Positions 1 to 9,038 of a DNA stretch of 64,000 nt are shown piece after piece. The notes beneath the pieces were generated by a model. That model had not been told where the DNA came from and ran no database searches. It saw only the letters and a list, made by a program, of their open reading frames with translations. The translations under genes and the position numbers were made by a program. The stretch covers positions 8,600,001 to 8,664,000 of the forward strand of contig NZ_CP069396.1 of the NCBI RefSeq assembly GCF_016887565.1, in the 5' to 3' direction. Position 1 is the stretch's first letter; each line of letters opens with the position of its first letter. The DNA is from Archangium violaceum. Its GTDB lineage: Bacteria > Myxococcota > Myxococcia > Myxococcales > Myxococcaceae.

Positions 1-67
1 AGGAACCACGTCAGGCGCCAGGCGTGCCACCGGTCGAAGTGGGACAGAATCCCTCGAAGGAGACCCC

Positions 68-1117
68 ATGCACCCCGGTGTATCGCTGACGTCGGATGAC
101 ACGGAAGACTGGCACCTCCCCGTCGTGGGGCCTGGCGTGTTGCTGGACGTCCCCACGAGGGGACGCTGGCTGCAACCCCCTTCCCTGCACCTGGAGGCGG
201 CACCGGGCTACCGGCTGCGACTGGTGTGGCGTGGCCAGCCGCTGCTCTGGGCACGCATTGCCGGCTACTGGGACCAGTGCGTCCTCGTCCGCGGACCGGC
301 GGATGTGCGGGGTGCCCTCCCCCTGCTGACGGCCCCCGACGTGCGCGCGGTAGGCCACGAGCCGGGAACGCCGGCCTGGTGGGAAGCCTGGGCGAGGCAG
401 TGGGGACGCATGCTGGTGGACACCTCCGAGTCCGTGCTCTACACCGGCCGCTGGTGCTTGCGCCCCGTGCGAGCCATCTCCGCGGACCAGGCATCACGCC
501 ACGCCATCAGCACGATGGAGTGGTCCTTCGGCCAGCCGCCCATGCCACCGCACTCGCTGGACGCGGTGCTGCGCTTCCGCCCAGCTTGGGTGGAGAACTG
601 GTGGGAGGAGATTCCGGACCAGAAGCCGGGCACGGTGCTCCCCCTGCGCGCCCCCTCCGACGCGGAGGACGGCCGCATCAAGAGTTGGCGCAAGCGCGCG
701 AGGGACGGAACCTTGCCGCCCGCGCTGCTGCTCTACGTGGACCTCCTCGGGAAGTGGCTCGTGCTGGACGGGCATGACCGCATCCACGCGGCGCTGCTCG
801 AAGGGCGGGAGCCCCCGTTGATGGGACTGTGGCCCGTCGTGGAGACACGTCGCCCCGAAAGCCGGGTGCGCGAGGAGGGCGCGTTGATTGGCGCCGAAAT
901 CCAGCTGCGCGCCGGGGCCACGCCAGAGGTCATCGACCGCGTCAACCGCCTGTTGGTGCGCAGCTTCAGCTCGTCCGGACGCGGCACCGTCACGCGCGCG
1001 TGGCCCGTGACTGGAGGCATCAATGTCTGGCAGGCGGAGTTGCGCGCGTGGCGAAAGTGGAACCCTACCCCCCTGGAGGCGGATGACTGGGATTGGCTCG
1101 TCTCCGACCAGGACTGA
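68..1117 (+). CDS. Protein with ParB-like motif, copy 1 (349 aa)
   Basis: The cellular role is not recognised. The clearest motif is W230-LVLDGHDRIHAALLEG, preceded by a short proline- and leucine-rich strand. This arrangement resembles the nucleotide-binding core of ParB/sulfiredoxin-fold domains, where a G-H-x-R element follows a hydrophobic strand. The rest is rich in Trp and Pro with no signal peptide or membrane segment, so a cytoplasmic protein is likely. It lies 25 bases upstream of a GNAT gene and the two probably form one unit. A second copy of the last 200 codons is at 16914, still next to a GNAT copy, which strengthens the link between the two genes. The ParB-like reading is an inference from one motif. 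Confidence 0.65.
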   Translation: MHPGVSLTSDDTEDWHLPVVGPGVLLDVPTRGRWLQPPSLHLEAAPGYRLRLVWRGQPLLWARIAGYWDQCVLVRGPADVRGALPLLTAPDVRAVGHEPGTPAWWEAWARQWGRMLVDTSESVLYTGRWCLRPVRAISADQASRHAISTMEWSFGQPPMPPHSLDAVLRFRPAWVENWWEEIPDQKPGTVLPLRAPSDAEDGRIKSWRKRARDGTLPPALLLYVDLLGKWLVLDGHDRIHAALLEGREPPLMGLWPVVETRRPESRVREEGALIGAEIQLRAGATPEVIDRVNRLLVRSFSSSGRGTVTRAWPVTGGINVWQAELRAWRKWNPTPLEADDWDWLVSDQD

Positions 1118-1142
1118 CCCGTTGCCCTTTGCGCAAGCACAT

Positions 1143-1952
1143 ATGAACGACAACGACACGACTTCTCATGAAGCCCCCTGGATCCACGCGGGTCTCCCGC
1201 GCCACACCATCCGTGATGCCTCGGGAACCGGGGTCCTCACCTACTCGCTCTTCACGCGCGAGGGGCGGCCCTGGGCGGACCTCGCGTGGCGCGCACCGGG
1301 CGTGGACGCGACCCGCTGTGCCGATGTGCTGCTCGCGCCCCTTCGTGGCTGGGCTCTCTCCACGGATGACGAGGCCCTCGCCCTGGCACTCATCGACCGG
1401 GGGGCCCGGGTCGTGAGGCATGCGCACAGCTACTCCCGGGACCTGGGAGTTTCTCCCGCCGCCTCCTCGTGGGCCTTCCCCGAAGCGCCAGGAAGCTGCC
1501 GTCTCACTCCAATCGACCGGAGCGCCGAGGAACTGGTGCCCGCATTGCTCGCGGCCTACCCACCCGGCCACCCGGACCACTCCGGATGGACCCCCGAGGA
1601 GGCACGACACGAGGTGGCGCGAATGCTCGCAGGAGAGGTACTCGGCCCTCTCCTGCCGTGCAGCGGCCTCGCTCTCGAGGGTGACACGGTTGTCGGCGCC
1701 TGCCTCGTCACCCTTCGTGAGGGGAGCCCTCCTCATGGAGGCCCGTGGGTGCTCGAGGTGTACCGGAACCCCGCGCCCCGGTATGCCGGCGTCGGGACCG
1801 CGCTGCTGCGCCGTGCCCTGTGGCTCTCGAATCGAGCGGAACCACCGGTCCTGAGCCTCGTCGTGAGCGACGGCAATCCGGCACGGCGGGTGTACGAGCG
1901 TCTCGGATTCCAACACGTGGGCTCCTCCCGGACACTCGAGTTGCCCACCTGA
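1143..1952 (+). CDS. GNAT family N-acetyltransferase, copy 1 (269 aa)
   Basis: A probable acetyl-CoA-dependent acyltransferase of unknown substrate. The C-terminal half carries a GNAT fold. Motif A is R213-Y-A-G-V-G-T followed by a basic helix, and a late N-P-A-R-R-V-Y-E-R-L-G-F segment is the usual beta6-alpha4 signature. The N-terminal ~120 residues are not recognised. An upstream extension in the same frame overlaps the preceding gene. The ATG at 1143 is preferred because the paralogous copy at 17439 begins at the matching ATG and homology between the copies resumes just upstream of it. The gene follows the ParB-like-motif gene in the same direction. Confidence 0.8.
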   Translation: MNDNDTTSHEAPWIHAGLPRHTIRDASGTGVLTYSLFTREGRPWADLAWRAPGVDATRCADVLLAPLRGWALSTDDEALALALIDRGARVVRHAHSYSRDLGVSPAASSWAFPEAPGSCRLTPIDRSAEELVPALLAAYPPGHPDHSGWTPEEARHEVARMLAGEVLGPLLPCSGLALEGDTVVGACLVTLREGSPPHGGPWVLEVYRNPAPRYAGVGTALLRRALWLSNRAEPPVLSLVVSDGNPARRVYERLGFQHVGSSRTLELPT

Positions 1953-2045
1953 ATGTGGCTCGCGGGGCCGCTGAGGGCCGGCCCGCTCACGGGAGATTCT
2001 GAGTAGACTGGCCCATCACGGTACCTACGGAGGCGCTCTCAGGGA

Positions 2046-2384
2046 ATGTCGCTCATCGGATTGCTCGTCAGCCTGTTCCTGCAATGCTGCCTCGGGACCT
2101 GGCTGTTCATGGTGGTGGCCTTTTCCGCTGGCGGGCTGGCGAATGGCCGCACCCTGCCGGCCTGGCAGACCCGGATGCTGGACCTGAGCCTGCTCGCCGT
2201 ACCGGCATCCAGTGCGGTCGTGGCACTGGGGATGCTCGCGCTGTATCTGGCGGGGTCTCCCTGGCTCTCCTGGTGGTGGAATGCGCTGCCGGTAGGAGTC
2301 GGGCTGGTGTACTTCTTGTTCTTCGGCTCCGCATCCCGCTCGAGAACGGACCGGCATGTGGCCTCGTCAGCCGGACGGGATTGA
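2046..2384 (+). CDS. Small membrane protein (112 aa)
   Basis: Not recognised. Three hydrophobic stretches at about residues 3-28, 45-70 and 75-95 predict an integral inner-membrane protein with a short polar, basic C-terminal tail. A purine-rich AGGGA lies immediately before the ATG and GGAGG about 11 bases upstream, so the start is reasonable. It ends just before the convergent phosphodiesterase gene. No conserved motif hints at function. Confidence 0.6.
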   Translation: MSLIGLLVSLFLQCCLGTWLFMVVAFSAGGLANGRTLPAWQTRMLDLSLLAVPASSAVVALGMLALYLAGSPWLSWWWNALPVGVGLVYFLFFGSASRSRTDRHVASSAGRD

Positions 2385-2431
2385 AGCCCGATATGGACGT
2401 TGCTTCATTCGCCATGATGGCGGAAGTCGTC

Positions 2432-4051
2432 CTATCGCCCCGTGAGTGCCTCCGCGCGCGGCTTGCCTTCAGCCGATGCGGGCATCCCCATCTCCAGGAG
2501 CGCGGACAGCGTGGGGGCCACGTCCACCGGGTCTATCTCCTGGAGGTACAGGCCCGGTTTCACACCCCGGCCCGCGAACACCACCGGAACCTGGGACTCG
2601 TAGGAGTAGGGCACGCCGTGGTTGGTTCCGCGTGGGTAGTCGGTCACGACCTGGAACGGCTTCGCCATGAAGAGCACATCCCCGCTGCGTCGCGGGTAGT
2701 AGCCGCGCCGCAGTGGCTCCACGAGGCCCTCGGTGTCCGGCGCCGTGTCCAGGTCGTCCCGGGCCACCGCCATCACCGCGAAGGGCTGCTTCGCGATCCA
2801 TTCCGCCGCCGCGCGCCGGACCGCCGCGCCATCCACCTGGCCTGACTCCAGGGCCTTGCCTCCCAGGTACACGTCCAGGTCCAGCATCGCCACCGTCACG
2901 TCAACCCCGAATTTCGTGCGCAGCTCCGTCGCCAGCGTCTTGGACACCTCCAGGGAGTTGATGCGCCTGGCGGGCACGCCCGCCTGGGCCCAGGCCTCCG
3001 GAATCTCCGCGCCGCCGTGGTCCGCCGACAGCGCGATGAGCAGGTTCGCCCGGCCTCCCGCCGCGCGCTCGGCGGCCGCGATGAGCTCGCCCAGCGCCTG
3101 ATCCAACCGCAGCAGCGAGTCCTGGATCTCCCACGAGTACGGACCGAACGCGTGGAACACCTCGTCCGTGCCGCTGAAGCTCACCGCGAGGATGTCCGGC
3201 ACGTCGTCCTTGCCCAGGCCCTCCCCCTCCAGCGCCGCCTTCGCCGCTTGCACCAGCAGGTCATGTGAACGGGGCGACACGGCGAAGGCCTTGTAGGACT
3301 TGGGGCCCGGTGCCGTGAGCCCATGACGCAGGGAATGGGGGAACGTGCGGCCCATGCCATAGGCGTCCGGCTCCGCGGCGCGGTCATCCTCCCCCACGTA
3401 CTCCGCGCGCGGGCGCAACAGCTCCCAGGTCCTGCCGAAGCCCGCGTCCGGCAGCTTGCGCGCGTTGAGCTCCTGCATCCACGCGGGCACCTCCTTCGCG
3501 TACCAGGTGCTCGTCACCATCTTTCCCTCCACCCCGTCGAACCACCACGCCTGGCCCAGCCGCCCGGCCAGTGGAATGGCCGCGCGCGCCTTGAGCGACA
3601 GCGCCACCACCTTGCCCCTTCCCTGCGTGGATACGCGCAACCGGTCCGCCAGCGTCTCCGCCATCAGGTTCTCGGGGCTGGTGTCCGAGGAGGGATCGGT
3701 AGCTCCGTCCAGGACCGGATGTGTCGGATCCATGTAGACCTGCACGCGCTGGCCGGTGGCACGGTCATGGACGTCGTTGTCCACGATGCCGTGGCGCCAG
3801 GGGTTCGCGCCGGTGGCCAGCGTGGCGTGACCCGGTGCGGTACGGGTCTCCGCGTAGGCGTACCGGGCGTAGGGGTAGAACGCCCCCGTGTTGAGCAGCT
3901 GCCCCAGCCCCCCCGTGAGGCGCGGACGGTTGCGCAGGAGCAGGTCGCTGCCCAGGGCATCCACGCTGATGAACAGCGTGAGCTTCGGAGCCTTGGCGGA
4001 GGCGGGCAGGGCGAAGAACAGGGCGGCGAGGGCAGCGAGGACACGCGACAT
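2432..4051 (-). CDS. Secreted alkaline phosphatase / type I phosphodiesterase superfamily protein (539 aa)
   Basis: A probable metal-dependent phosphomonoesterase or phosphodiesterase acting outside the cytoplasm. The N-terminal 18 residues form a signal peptide ending P-A-S-A-K. Metal-binding D31 lies in ISVDALGSD. The nucleophile is probably T71 in T-R-T-A-P-G-H-A-T, as in PafA-type alkaline phosphatases that use Thr. The later S-A-D-H-G-G supplies further metal ligands. Length matches the PafA family. The reading frame is open upstream to 4192, but that extension lacks a signal peptide and runs through the repeat at 4147, so the start at 4051 is preferred. The gene is monocistronic and convergent with the small membrane protein. 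Confidence 0.85.
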   Translation of the reverse strand: MSRVLAALAALFFALPASAKAPKLTLFISVDALGSDLLLRNRPRLTGGLGQLLNTGAFYPYARYAYAETRTAPGHATLATGANPWRHGIVDNDVHDRATGQRVQVYMDPTHPVLDGATDPSSDTSPENLMAETLADRLRVSTQGRGKVVALSLKARAAIPLAGRLGQAWWFDGVEGKMVTSTWYAKEVPAWMQELNARKLPDAGFGRTWELLRPRAEYVGEDDRAAEPDAYGMGRTFPHSLRHGLTAPGPKSYKAFAVSPRSHDLLVQAAKAALEGEGLGKDDVPDILAVSFSGTDEVFHAFGPYSWEIQDSLLRLDQALGELIAAAERAAGGRANLLIALSADHGGAEIPEAWAQAGVPARRINSLEVSKTLATELRTKFGVDVTVAMLDLDVYLGGKALESGQVDGAAVRRAAAEWIAKQPFAVMAVARDDLDTAPDTEGLVEPLRRGYYPRRSGDVLFMAKPFQVVTDYPRGTNHGVPYSYESQVPVVFAGRGVKPGLYLQEIDPVDVAPTLSALLEMGMPASAEGKPRAEALTGR

Positions 4052-4564
4052 GGTGGACAGCCTCTCCGGCCGGATGGTCAGAAGCAACCCACATACGTCC
4101 CCACCGCTTGGACGCGTTCCCCTGCCCTTTTCATGGGCGGAGCTTTCCCGCCGCGTGTCGTGCCGGGCCTCGTCGCTCGCATTCTTTGACACCTGACCTG
4201 GCCCGGTAGAGGGTCTGGTGGCTGACGACGCGCATCCTCTTCCACATCCAGACCTTCCCGTCCGGGCAAGATTGACGTGGTCTACACGCCTCCGTAGCCG
4301 TGTTGAACACGAGAGGCGCTATCACCCCAGTCGACGTGTCGGTGCGCCCGCTGCGTGTCAGCAGGCGTGTCGGTGGGCGTGCCGACATGGTTTTTCAGGG
4401 GCTGAAGTGCCTGAAATCCGAGGGCCTCCATGTTGGCATCTGTCCTGCAATGTACGGGACCCCAAGCGGAGCGGCCTCCTCTGCCAAGTACGCAGGGAGT
4501 GCCGGACACGCTCCGAAATGGCCGTCCAGTGCTCGGCTCACTCACACTCTGGAGAATCAATCCC
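4052..4564. other. Intergenic region with REP-like repeat
   Basis: This 513-base stretch between two divergent genes holds one copy of the dispersed ~50 bp repeat (4147-4197). I see no convincing coding sequence. The reading frames that cross it belong to extensions of neighbouring genes. Promoters for both flanking genes should lie here but none matches a consensus well. Confidence 0.6.
4147..4197 (+). repeat. Dispersed GC-rich repeat, copy R1
   Basis: The core GCCGGGCCTCGTCGCTCGCA followed by TTCTTTGACACC is shared almost exactly with copies at 17344-17395 and 18351-18402. All three lie on the same strand outside intact genes. Size, GC-richness and dispersal resemble REP sequences mobilised by RAYT transposases, and a broken RAYT gene lies at 12255. 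The link to that RAYT is inferred. Confidence 0.7.
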
Positions 4565-5119
4565 ATGAAAACGAATCCTCTCCCTCTTCTGGCGGTGGTG
4601 GCGCTCACGCTCTTGGGGCCCTGGCCTGCCCTGGCCGAGCCACACTGGGGGGAATTCAAGAAGGACAATTGCTCCGCAATCGGCAAGAGGCAGTACTCCG
4701 CCGTTCTCTGGGGCATCAGCGGTTCCTGGGAGGCGGCGTGCCAGAAGATGCCCGCGACCATCAACGGCAAGCGTTTCGCTCGCCCCACCCGGTGCAAGAA
4801 CGCATCATCCAGCATGTGGGGGGAGTTCGACCTGGATGATCCCTCGTGCACGCCGCGATGGGGGGAGTTCGGCAAGGGCGAGTGCGTTGGGCCAAAGCTG
4901 CGTGAGTACGCAGCGATCCTCTGGGACGTCAAGGATCGCAGCTGGGAGGATGCGTGCGCCGAGATGCCCGCCACCATCAATGGCCATTACTTCGCCCGCC
5001 CTACCCGGTGCTTCAAAAACAGACTCGGGGACATAGCCTTCAACATGTGGGGCTATTTCAACGTCCCGGACGCGTCATGCCCCGCCAGCACTGCGACCAA
5101 AGCCTCCACAAAAAAATGA
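4565..5119 (+). CDS. Secreted Cys-rich protein made of two tandem repeats (184 aa)
   Basis: Not assigned to a named family. Residues 1-24 form a signal peptide ending A-L-A. The mature protein is two tandem units, about residues 28-97 and 99-173. Each runs W-G-E-F...C...Y-(S/A)-A-(V/I)-L-W...W-E-x-A-C...M-P-A-T-I-N-G...F-A-R-P-T-R-C...M-W-G-x-F...D-x-S-C. Cys fall at 36, 59, 77, 95 and at 107, 131, 149, 172, so four per unit at matching places and probably disulfide bonded. A repeat this regular in a small secreted protein suggests a lectin-like or other binding module, but that is a guess. The ATG at 4565 is chosen because the signal peptide starts there. Confidence 0.75.
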   Translation: MKTNPLPLLAVVALTLLGPWPALAEPHWGEFKKDNCSAIGKRQYSAVLWGISGSWEAACQKMPATINGKRFARPTRCKNASSSMWGEFDLDDPSCTPRWGEFGKGECVGPKLREYAAILWDVKDRSWEDACAEMPATINGHYFARPTRCFKNRLGDIAFNMWGYFNVPDASCPASTATKASTKK

Positions 5120-5471
5120 TCTCCGCAGGAGAGCTTGCTTATCAGGATATGGCCGACATCGGGACGGGTGACGTCCGGCAACGGATGGGAGACAAGGCCA
5201 CGTCACTCGCAGAGGTAGCAAAGGGTGCGCGAGCCACTCCTCCACAGGCCTTCCACAGTGGGCGCGGTCAACGTCAGCCGCAAGCGCTCCATGCCCTTGC
5301 CGAGGTTCTTGCGCTGCGCGACGATCTCGCCGACCGGGCTCGTGTTGCTCGAGCACCACTCAGCGCACGGCGCTCAGCCTCGAGTTTTTGACACCGTCTC
5401 CGGACACCGTCTTCGGAATCCATGACAGCTCTTGGGCTCTGGGCCTAGAGTGCGCGCCGTAAGGAGGAGTC
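5120..5471. other. Intergenic region, no gene seen
   Basis: No credible coding sequence. Around 5383-5405 there is a TTTTTGACACCGTCTCC element, related on the opposite strand to GAGACGGTGTCAAAGG at 12109-12124. This may be a weak relative of the repeat end near the RAYT fragment. AAGGAGGAGTC just before 5472 is the ribosome binding site of the decarboxylase gene. Confidence 0.5.
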
Positions 5472-7739
5472 ATGAGCGAGAAGTTCCATCCGAACTATGG
5501 CGGTGCAGCCACCGAGTCCTTGAGGGACGCGCTACAGAAGCGACTGCGCTCCAATGAACTGACGCACCGATTCCAGGTCACGGCTCAGCCCCGCGAGGCC
5601 CCCGCCGTTCCAGGAGACCGCCAGGTGGAGGCCTGGTTCCTCGGGCCCCGCGCCGAGAATGCCGAGCTCTTCGAGCAGCTCGTCGTGGAGGCGCTGCGCG
5701 ATCACGCCTTCTGGCGCCGCAACTTCCATCCCAGCGATCCCCCTGCCATCACCCAGAGTATCAAGCGCGATCCGGGCTACCTGCAGGCGCTGGACACGCT
5801 CCACACCGAGTTCGACACGCTCCTGGCAGAGCTCAAGAAGTCCGCTCCCTTCTTCAGCATGCGCTACCAGGGGCACATGACGTGGGATCAGACGATCCCT
5901 GGCATGGCCGGGTACTTCGCCGCGATGATGTACAACCAGAACAACGTGGCGCTCGAGGCCTCGCCCCTCACCACGGTGCTGGAGGTGCGCGTTGGACAGG
6001 ATCTCTGCCGCATGCTCGCCTTCCCCGAGCACGAGGGGATCAAGCCCTGGGGCCACCTCACCAGTGGTGGCACCACCGCCAACATCGAGGCCATGTGGGC
6101 CGCGCGCAACCTGAAGTTCTATCCGCTCTCGCTCCAGGCGGCCATCCATGAGAGGCCTGAACTGGCCCCGCTGAAGGACTTCCGGGTCACCTTGCCCTCG
6201 GGCCGGAGCGCGCTTCTGGTGGAACTGGACACCTGGCGGGCGCTGAACCTGGGGGTGGACGAGGTGCTGGGCATCCCGGCCCGCATCGAGCAGCAGTATG
6301 GCGCCTCGCACGGCCTCACCGTGGCCAGACTCACCCAGCTGGTGTCGGATTACACACTGCAGGATCTGGGGCTCGTCGAGTTCACCCGCCGCCACCTGAA
6401 CGGGGTGGGCTCACCCGTGTTCCTGGTACCGGGCTCCAAGCACTACTCGCTGCCCAAGGCCGCGGCCATCCTGGGGCTGGGCGCGGACCACATGTACAGC
6501 ATCCCTCTGGACGTCGAGGGCCGGATGGATGTGGCACGCCTGGAGGCGAAGCTGGATCAGTGTCTGGCCGAACGCCGACCGGTGATCGCCGTGGTGGCTG
6601 TGCTGGGCACCACGGAGGAGGGGCTGGTAGACCCGCTCGCCAAGGTCCTGGCCCTGCGGCGGGACAAGTACCGTCCGGCGGATATCGAGTTCTGCGTGCA
6701 TGCGGACGCAGCCTGGGGCGGCTACTTCGCCTCGCTGCTGCGCGAGCCGCCGCAGGGCATGCGAACCGCCGGTCCTACTCCAGCGCTCTCCCTGAGCACC
6801 TACGTCACCGAGCAGTACCTGGGCCTATCACAGGCGGACACCGTCACCCTGGATCCCCACAAGACGGGCTACCTGCCCTATCCGGCGGGCGCCATGTGCT
6901 ACCGCAATGGCGCCATGCGCAGTCTGGTGGCCTTCGAGGCCCCGTATATCAACACGGCCGGCGGCCAGGAGGAACTCACCGTGGGCAAGTACGGCGTGGA
7001 GGGCTCCAAGCCCGGCGCCGCCGCCGCGGGCGTGTACCTCAGCCACGCGGTGATCCCGCCGGATCAGCGTGGCTATGGGCAGATCCTCGGCAGAGCCCTG
7101 TACAACTGCAAGATGTTCCACGCCGGGCTCTTGTTGATGAATGAGCCTTCGGACCCCTTCCTGGTGGTTCCCGGGCCGCGCTTCCAACTCCCGCCGTCCC
7201 TCATGGAGCGCTACGGAGGCACCAGTCAGGCGCTGGAGCGCCTGCGGCACGTGGTCCGAGGCAAGAGCAGCGCGAGCCTCTTCTCTACCGCGGAGGGCGA
7301 GGATCTGGAGTTGTTGCGTGAGATTGGCGCGGATCTCAACATCGTCACCTACGCCTTCAACTTCAAGACGGCCGGCGGGCTCAACCCCGACATGTCTCTG
7401 GTCAACCTCTTCAACCGGAAGATCTACGACAGGCTAGGGGTCAAGGCGGATGGCCGGGACATCTACGGCTACCAGCTGCTGGTGAGCACCACGGACTTCA
7501 TCGAAGCGGACTACGGCAAGGTCTTCTTCGAGGACTACCAGCGGCGGCTGCTGGGCACCTCCACCCCCATCGGCCCCTCCGAAGGGAAGATCAGCGTGCT
7601 TCGGTCGGTGATCATGGATCCATGGATCGCCGAGGATCTCCAGGGGCGCCCCTTCATCGAGACGATCATGGAGGAGATGCGCTCCACCGTGTTGGACGTG
7701 CTCAAGGAGTTGCAGGAATCAGGTGAGCTGCCGTCCTGA
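5472..7739 (+). CDS. Group II pyridoxal-phosphate-dependent decarboxylase (755 aa)
   Basis: A PLP-dependent amino-acid decarboxylase of the glutamate/tyrosine/aromatic group. The fold-type I signature is clear: T-S-G-G-T-T-A-N binds the cofactor phosphate, H-A-D-A-A-W-G-G-Y holds the Asp that pairs with the pyridine nitrogen, and D-P-H-K464-T-G-Y carries the Schiff-base lysine. The length and the P-G-S-K-H-Y-S-L-P-K-A-A region resemble large tyrosine-decarboxylase-like proteins rather than the ~460 aa glutamate decarboxylases. Substrate is not determinable here. A strong AAGGAGG lies 7 bases before the ATG. It stands alone, with no antiporter gene next to it, so an acid-resistance role is not supported by context. 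Confidence 0.85.
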   Translation: MSEKFHPNYGGAATESLRDALQKRLRSNELTHRFQVTAQPREAPAVPGDRQVEAWFLGPRAENAELFEQLVVEALRDHAFWRRNFHPSDPPAITQSIKRDPGYLQALDTLHTEFDTLLAELKKSAPFFSMRYQGHMTWDQTIPGMAGYFAAMMYNQNNVALEASPLTTVLEVRVGQDLCRMLAFPEHEGIKPWGHLTSGGTTANIEAMWAARNLKFYPLSLQAAIHERPELAPLKDFRVTLPSGRSALLVELDTWRALNLGVDEVLGIPARIEQQYGASHGLTVARLTQLVSDYTLQDLGLVEFTRRHLNGVGSPVFLVPGSKHYSLPKAAAILGLGADHMYSIPLDVEGRMDVARLEAKLDQCLAERRPVIAVVAVLGTTEEGLVDPLAKVLALRRDKYRPADIEFCVHADAAWGGYFASLLREPPQGMRTAGPTPALSLSTYVTEQYLGLSQADTVTLDPHKTGYLPYPAGAMCYRNGAMRSLVAFEAPYINTAGGQEELTVGKYGVEGSKPGAAAAGVYLSHAVIPPDQRGYGQILGRALYNCKMFHAGLLLMNEPSDPFLVVPGPRFQLPPSLMERYGGTSQALERLRHVVRGKSSASLFSTAEGEDLELLREIGADLNIVTYAFNFKTAGGLNPDMSLVNLFNRKIYDRLGVKADGRDIYGYQLLVSTTDFIEADYGKVFFEDYQRRLLGTSTPIGPSEGKISVLRSVIMDPWIAEDLQGRPFIETIMEEMRSTVLDVLKELQESGELPS

Positions 7740-8100
7740 GGACCGCCTGGCCGTGGAGCCGTTGCTCAGGCTCCCGGCCTGATCTCCAGGGGCCGGCTCG
7801 AGGGGGATCCTTCAGCCGGCTTCCCTGGCCCCGGCGGGCAATCGAGCGATCACGCGGCGGACGTACCGGCGTTCCTCATCGAGCGCCACGCGCGGGCGAA
7901 ACCGCCCGAGAACACGAAGCAGGGCAGGCTCACACCTTCTGTGGGCCCGCCTCCGTCCCCGCTCGAGGGAGCGATGGGCCGCACCAGAGCGAATGCGAAG
8001 GTGATGACGGTGGGGGCCTGCGCACAAAATTACAAGGGTCAGGCCCCATAAGCTGAACGAAAAACTCGGATGACGACTTCGAGCCCAGGACAGACCTCAA
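7740..8100. other. Intergenic region, no gene seen
   Basis: No supported gene. The segment AAAATTACAAGGGTCAGGCC at 8026-8045 differs in composition from its surroundings and resembles ends of REP or insertion-sequence remnants in other proteobacteria. I cannot pair it with another copy in this window. The region marks the change from native-looking sequence to transferred-looking genes. Confidence 0.4.
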
Positions 8101-8754
8101 TCAACCGATTGGTGGCTCTCCGGTGTAAACCGCCAATTGAGCGGCGAAAGCCCGCTTGTAGGCGGGCCGCGCTTCGCCGCGGGCGACATAGGCGGCCAGG
8201 TTCGGAAATTCATCCAAAATGCCCGATGATTTCAGCCTGAGCAGCACCGACACCATCATCAGGTCGCCCGCGCTGAACGCACCGTCGAGCCAGTCGGCAT
8301 CGCCCAAGCGAGCAGATAGTTGCTTCAGCCGGCCGCGCACGCGATCCTCGACCAGAGGCATGCGCTCCTTATTCCAAGGCTTGTCGCCCTCGAGGAGCTT
8401 GGCGGTTCCGAGCTCAAGGATCGGCGGCTCCACTGTGTTGACCGCGGCGAACATCCAAGTGATCGCGCGCGCCCGGGCATTGGCATCGTCCGGCAGCAAG
8501 CCCGCATGGCGCTGGGCGATATGGAAGACGATCGCTCCTGTCTCGAACAGCGCAAGATCGCCTTCCTCATAGGTCGGAATCTGGCCGAAAGGATGAAGCG
8601 CCAGATGCGCGGGCTCCTTCATCGCACGGAAGGAAACAAGGCGAACCTCGTAAGGTTGGCCCACTTCTTCAAGCGCCCAGCGAACGCGCGTGTCACGCGC
8701 CAGCCCCTTGCCGCCGTCGGGCGAACGTTCGAAGGCGGTGATGGTGATGGTCAT
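8101..8754 (-). CDS. Glutathione S-transferase family protein (217 aa)
   Basis: Probably conjugates or reduces electrophiles with glutathione in the cytoplasm. Residues 1-80 form the thioredoxin-like domain with the cis-proline segment G-Q-I-P-T-Y-E-E-G and the glutathione gamma-glutamyl-binding E-T-G-A. Residues 90-210 form the helical C-terminal domain with the G-A-F-S-A-G-D-L-M capping motif. Length is typical. Codon use is less GC-biased than in its neighbours and it stands alone, which suggests acquisition from another proteobacterium. The ATG lies after GGAGGAGCC. Confidence 0.85.
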   Translation of the reverse strand: MTITITAFERSPDGGKGLARDTRVRWALEEVGQPYEVRLVSFRAMKEPAHLALHPFGQIPTYEEGDLALFETGAIVFHIAQRHAGLLPDDANARARAITWMFAAVNTVEPPILELGTAKLLEGDKPWNKERMPLVEDRVRGRLKQLSARLGDADWLDGAFSAGDLMMVSVLLRLKSSGILDEFPNLAAYVARGEARPAYKRAFAAQLAVYTGEPPIG

Positions 8755-8933
8755 CGTGAGGCTCCTCCTGGCAAAATCATCGGCTGTGGGGCCGGCAAGC
8801 TGTCAAGGCAAATTCAACGAGACGCCGTCGCCGCAGACGTTCAAAAGTCGTCTCTGCTTGTGACTACGCCCCCATAATAGAAGGGCCCCAGGGTCCCAGC
8901 GACGCTGGCGCCTCACCCTGCTGGTGTGTGAGA

Positions 8934-8965
8934 CCGGTCCAGATTCCCGCGCTTCGTCATGCCCG
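8934..8965 (+). repeat. 32-bp direct repeat, left copy
   Basis: Matches 9519-9550 with only a few mismatches; the shared end is GCGCTTCGTCATGCCCG. The two copies lie on either side of the GNAT gene at 9039, in the same orientation, 585 bases apart. No transposase lies between them. Confidence 0.6.
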
Positions 8966-9038
8966 AACAAGATAGAACCCTTCCACCATTCGCCTCGCGA
9001 CCTCCCTCGGGGCGCAGACTTGACGGAGCCTTTTCAGA

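Noticed and set aside
7812-8027. A 71-codon minus-strand frame between the decarboxylase and GST genes.
   Set aside because: Arg/His-rich composition, no ribosome site and no motif; it looks like random open sequence.
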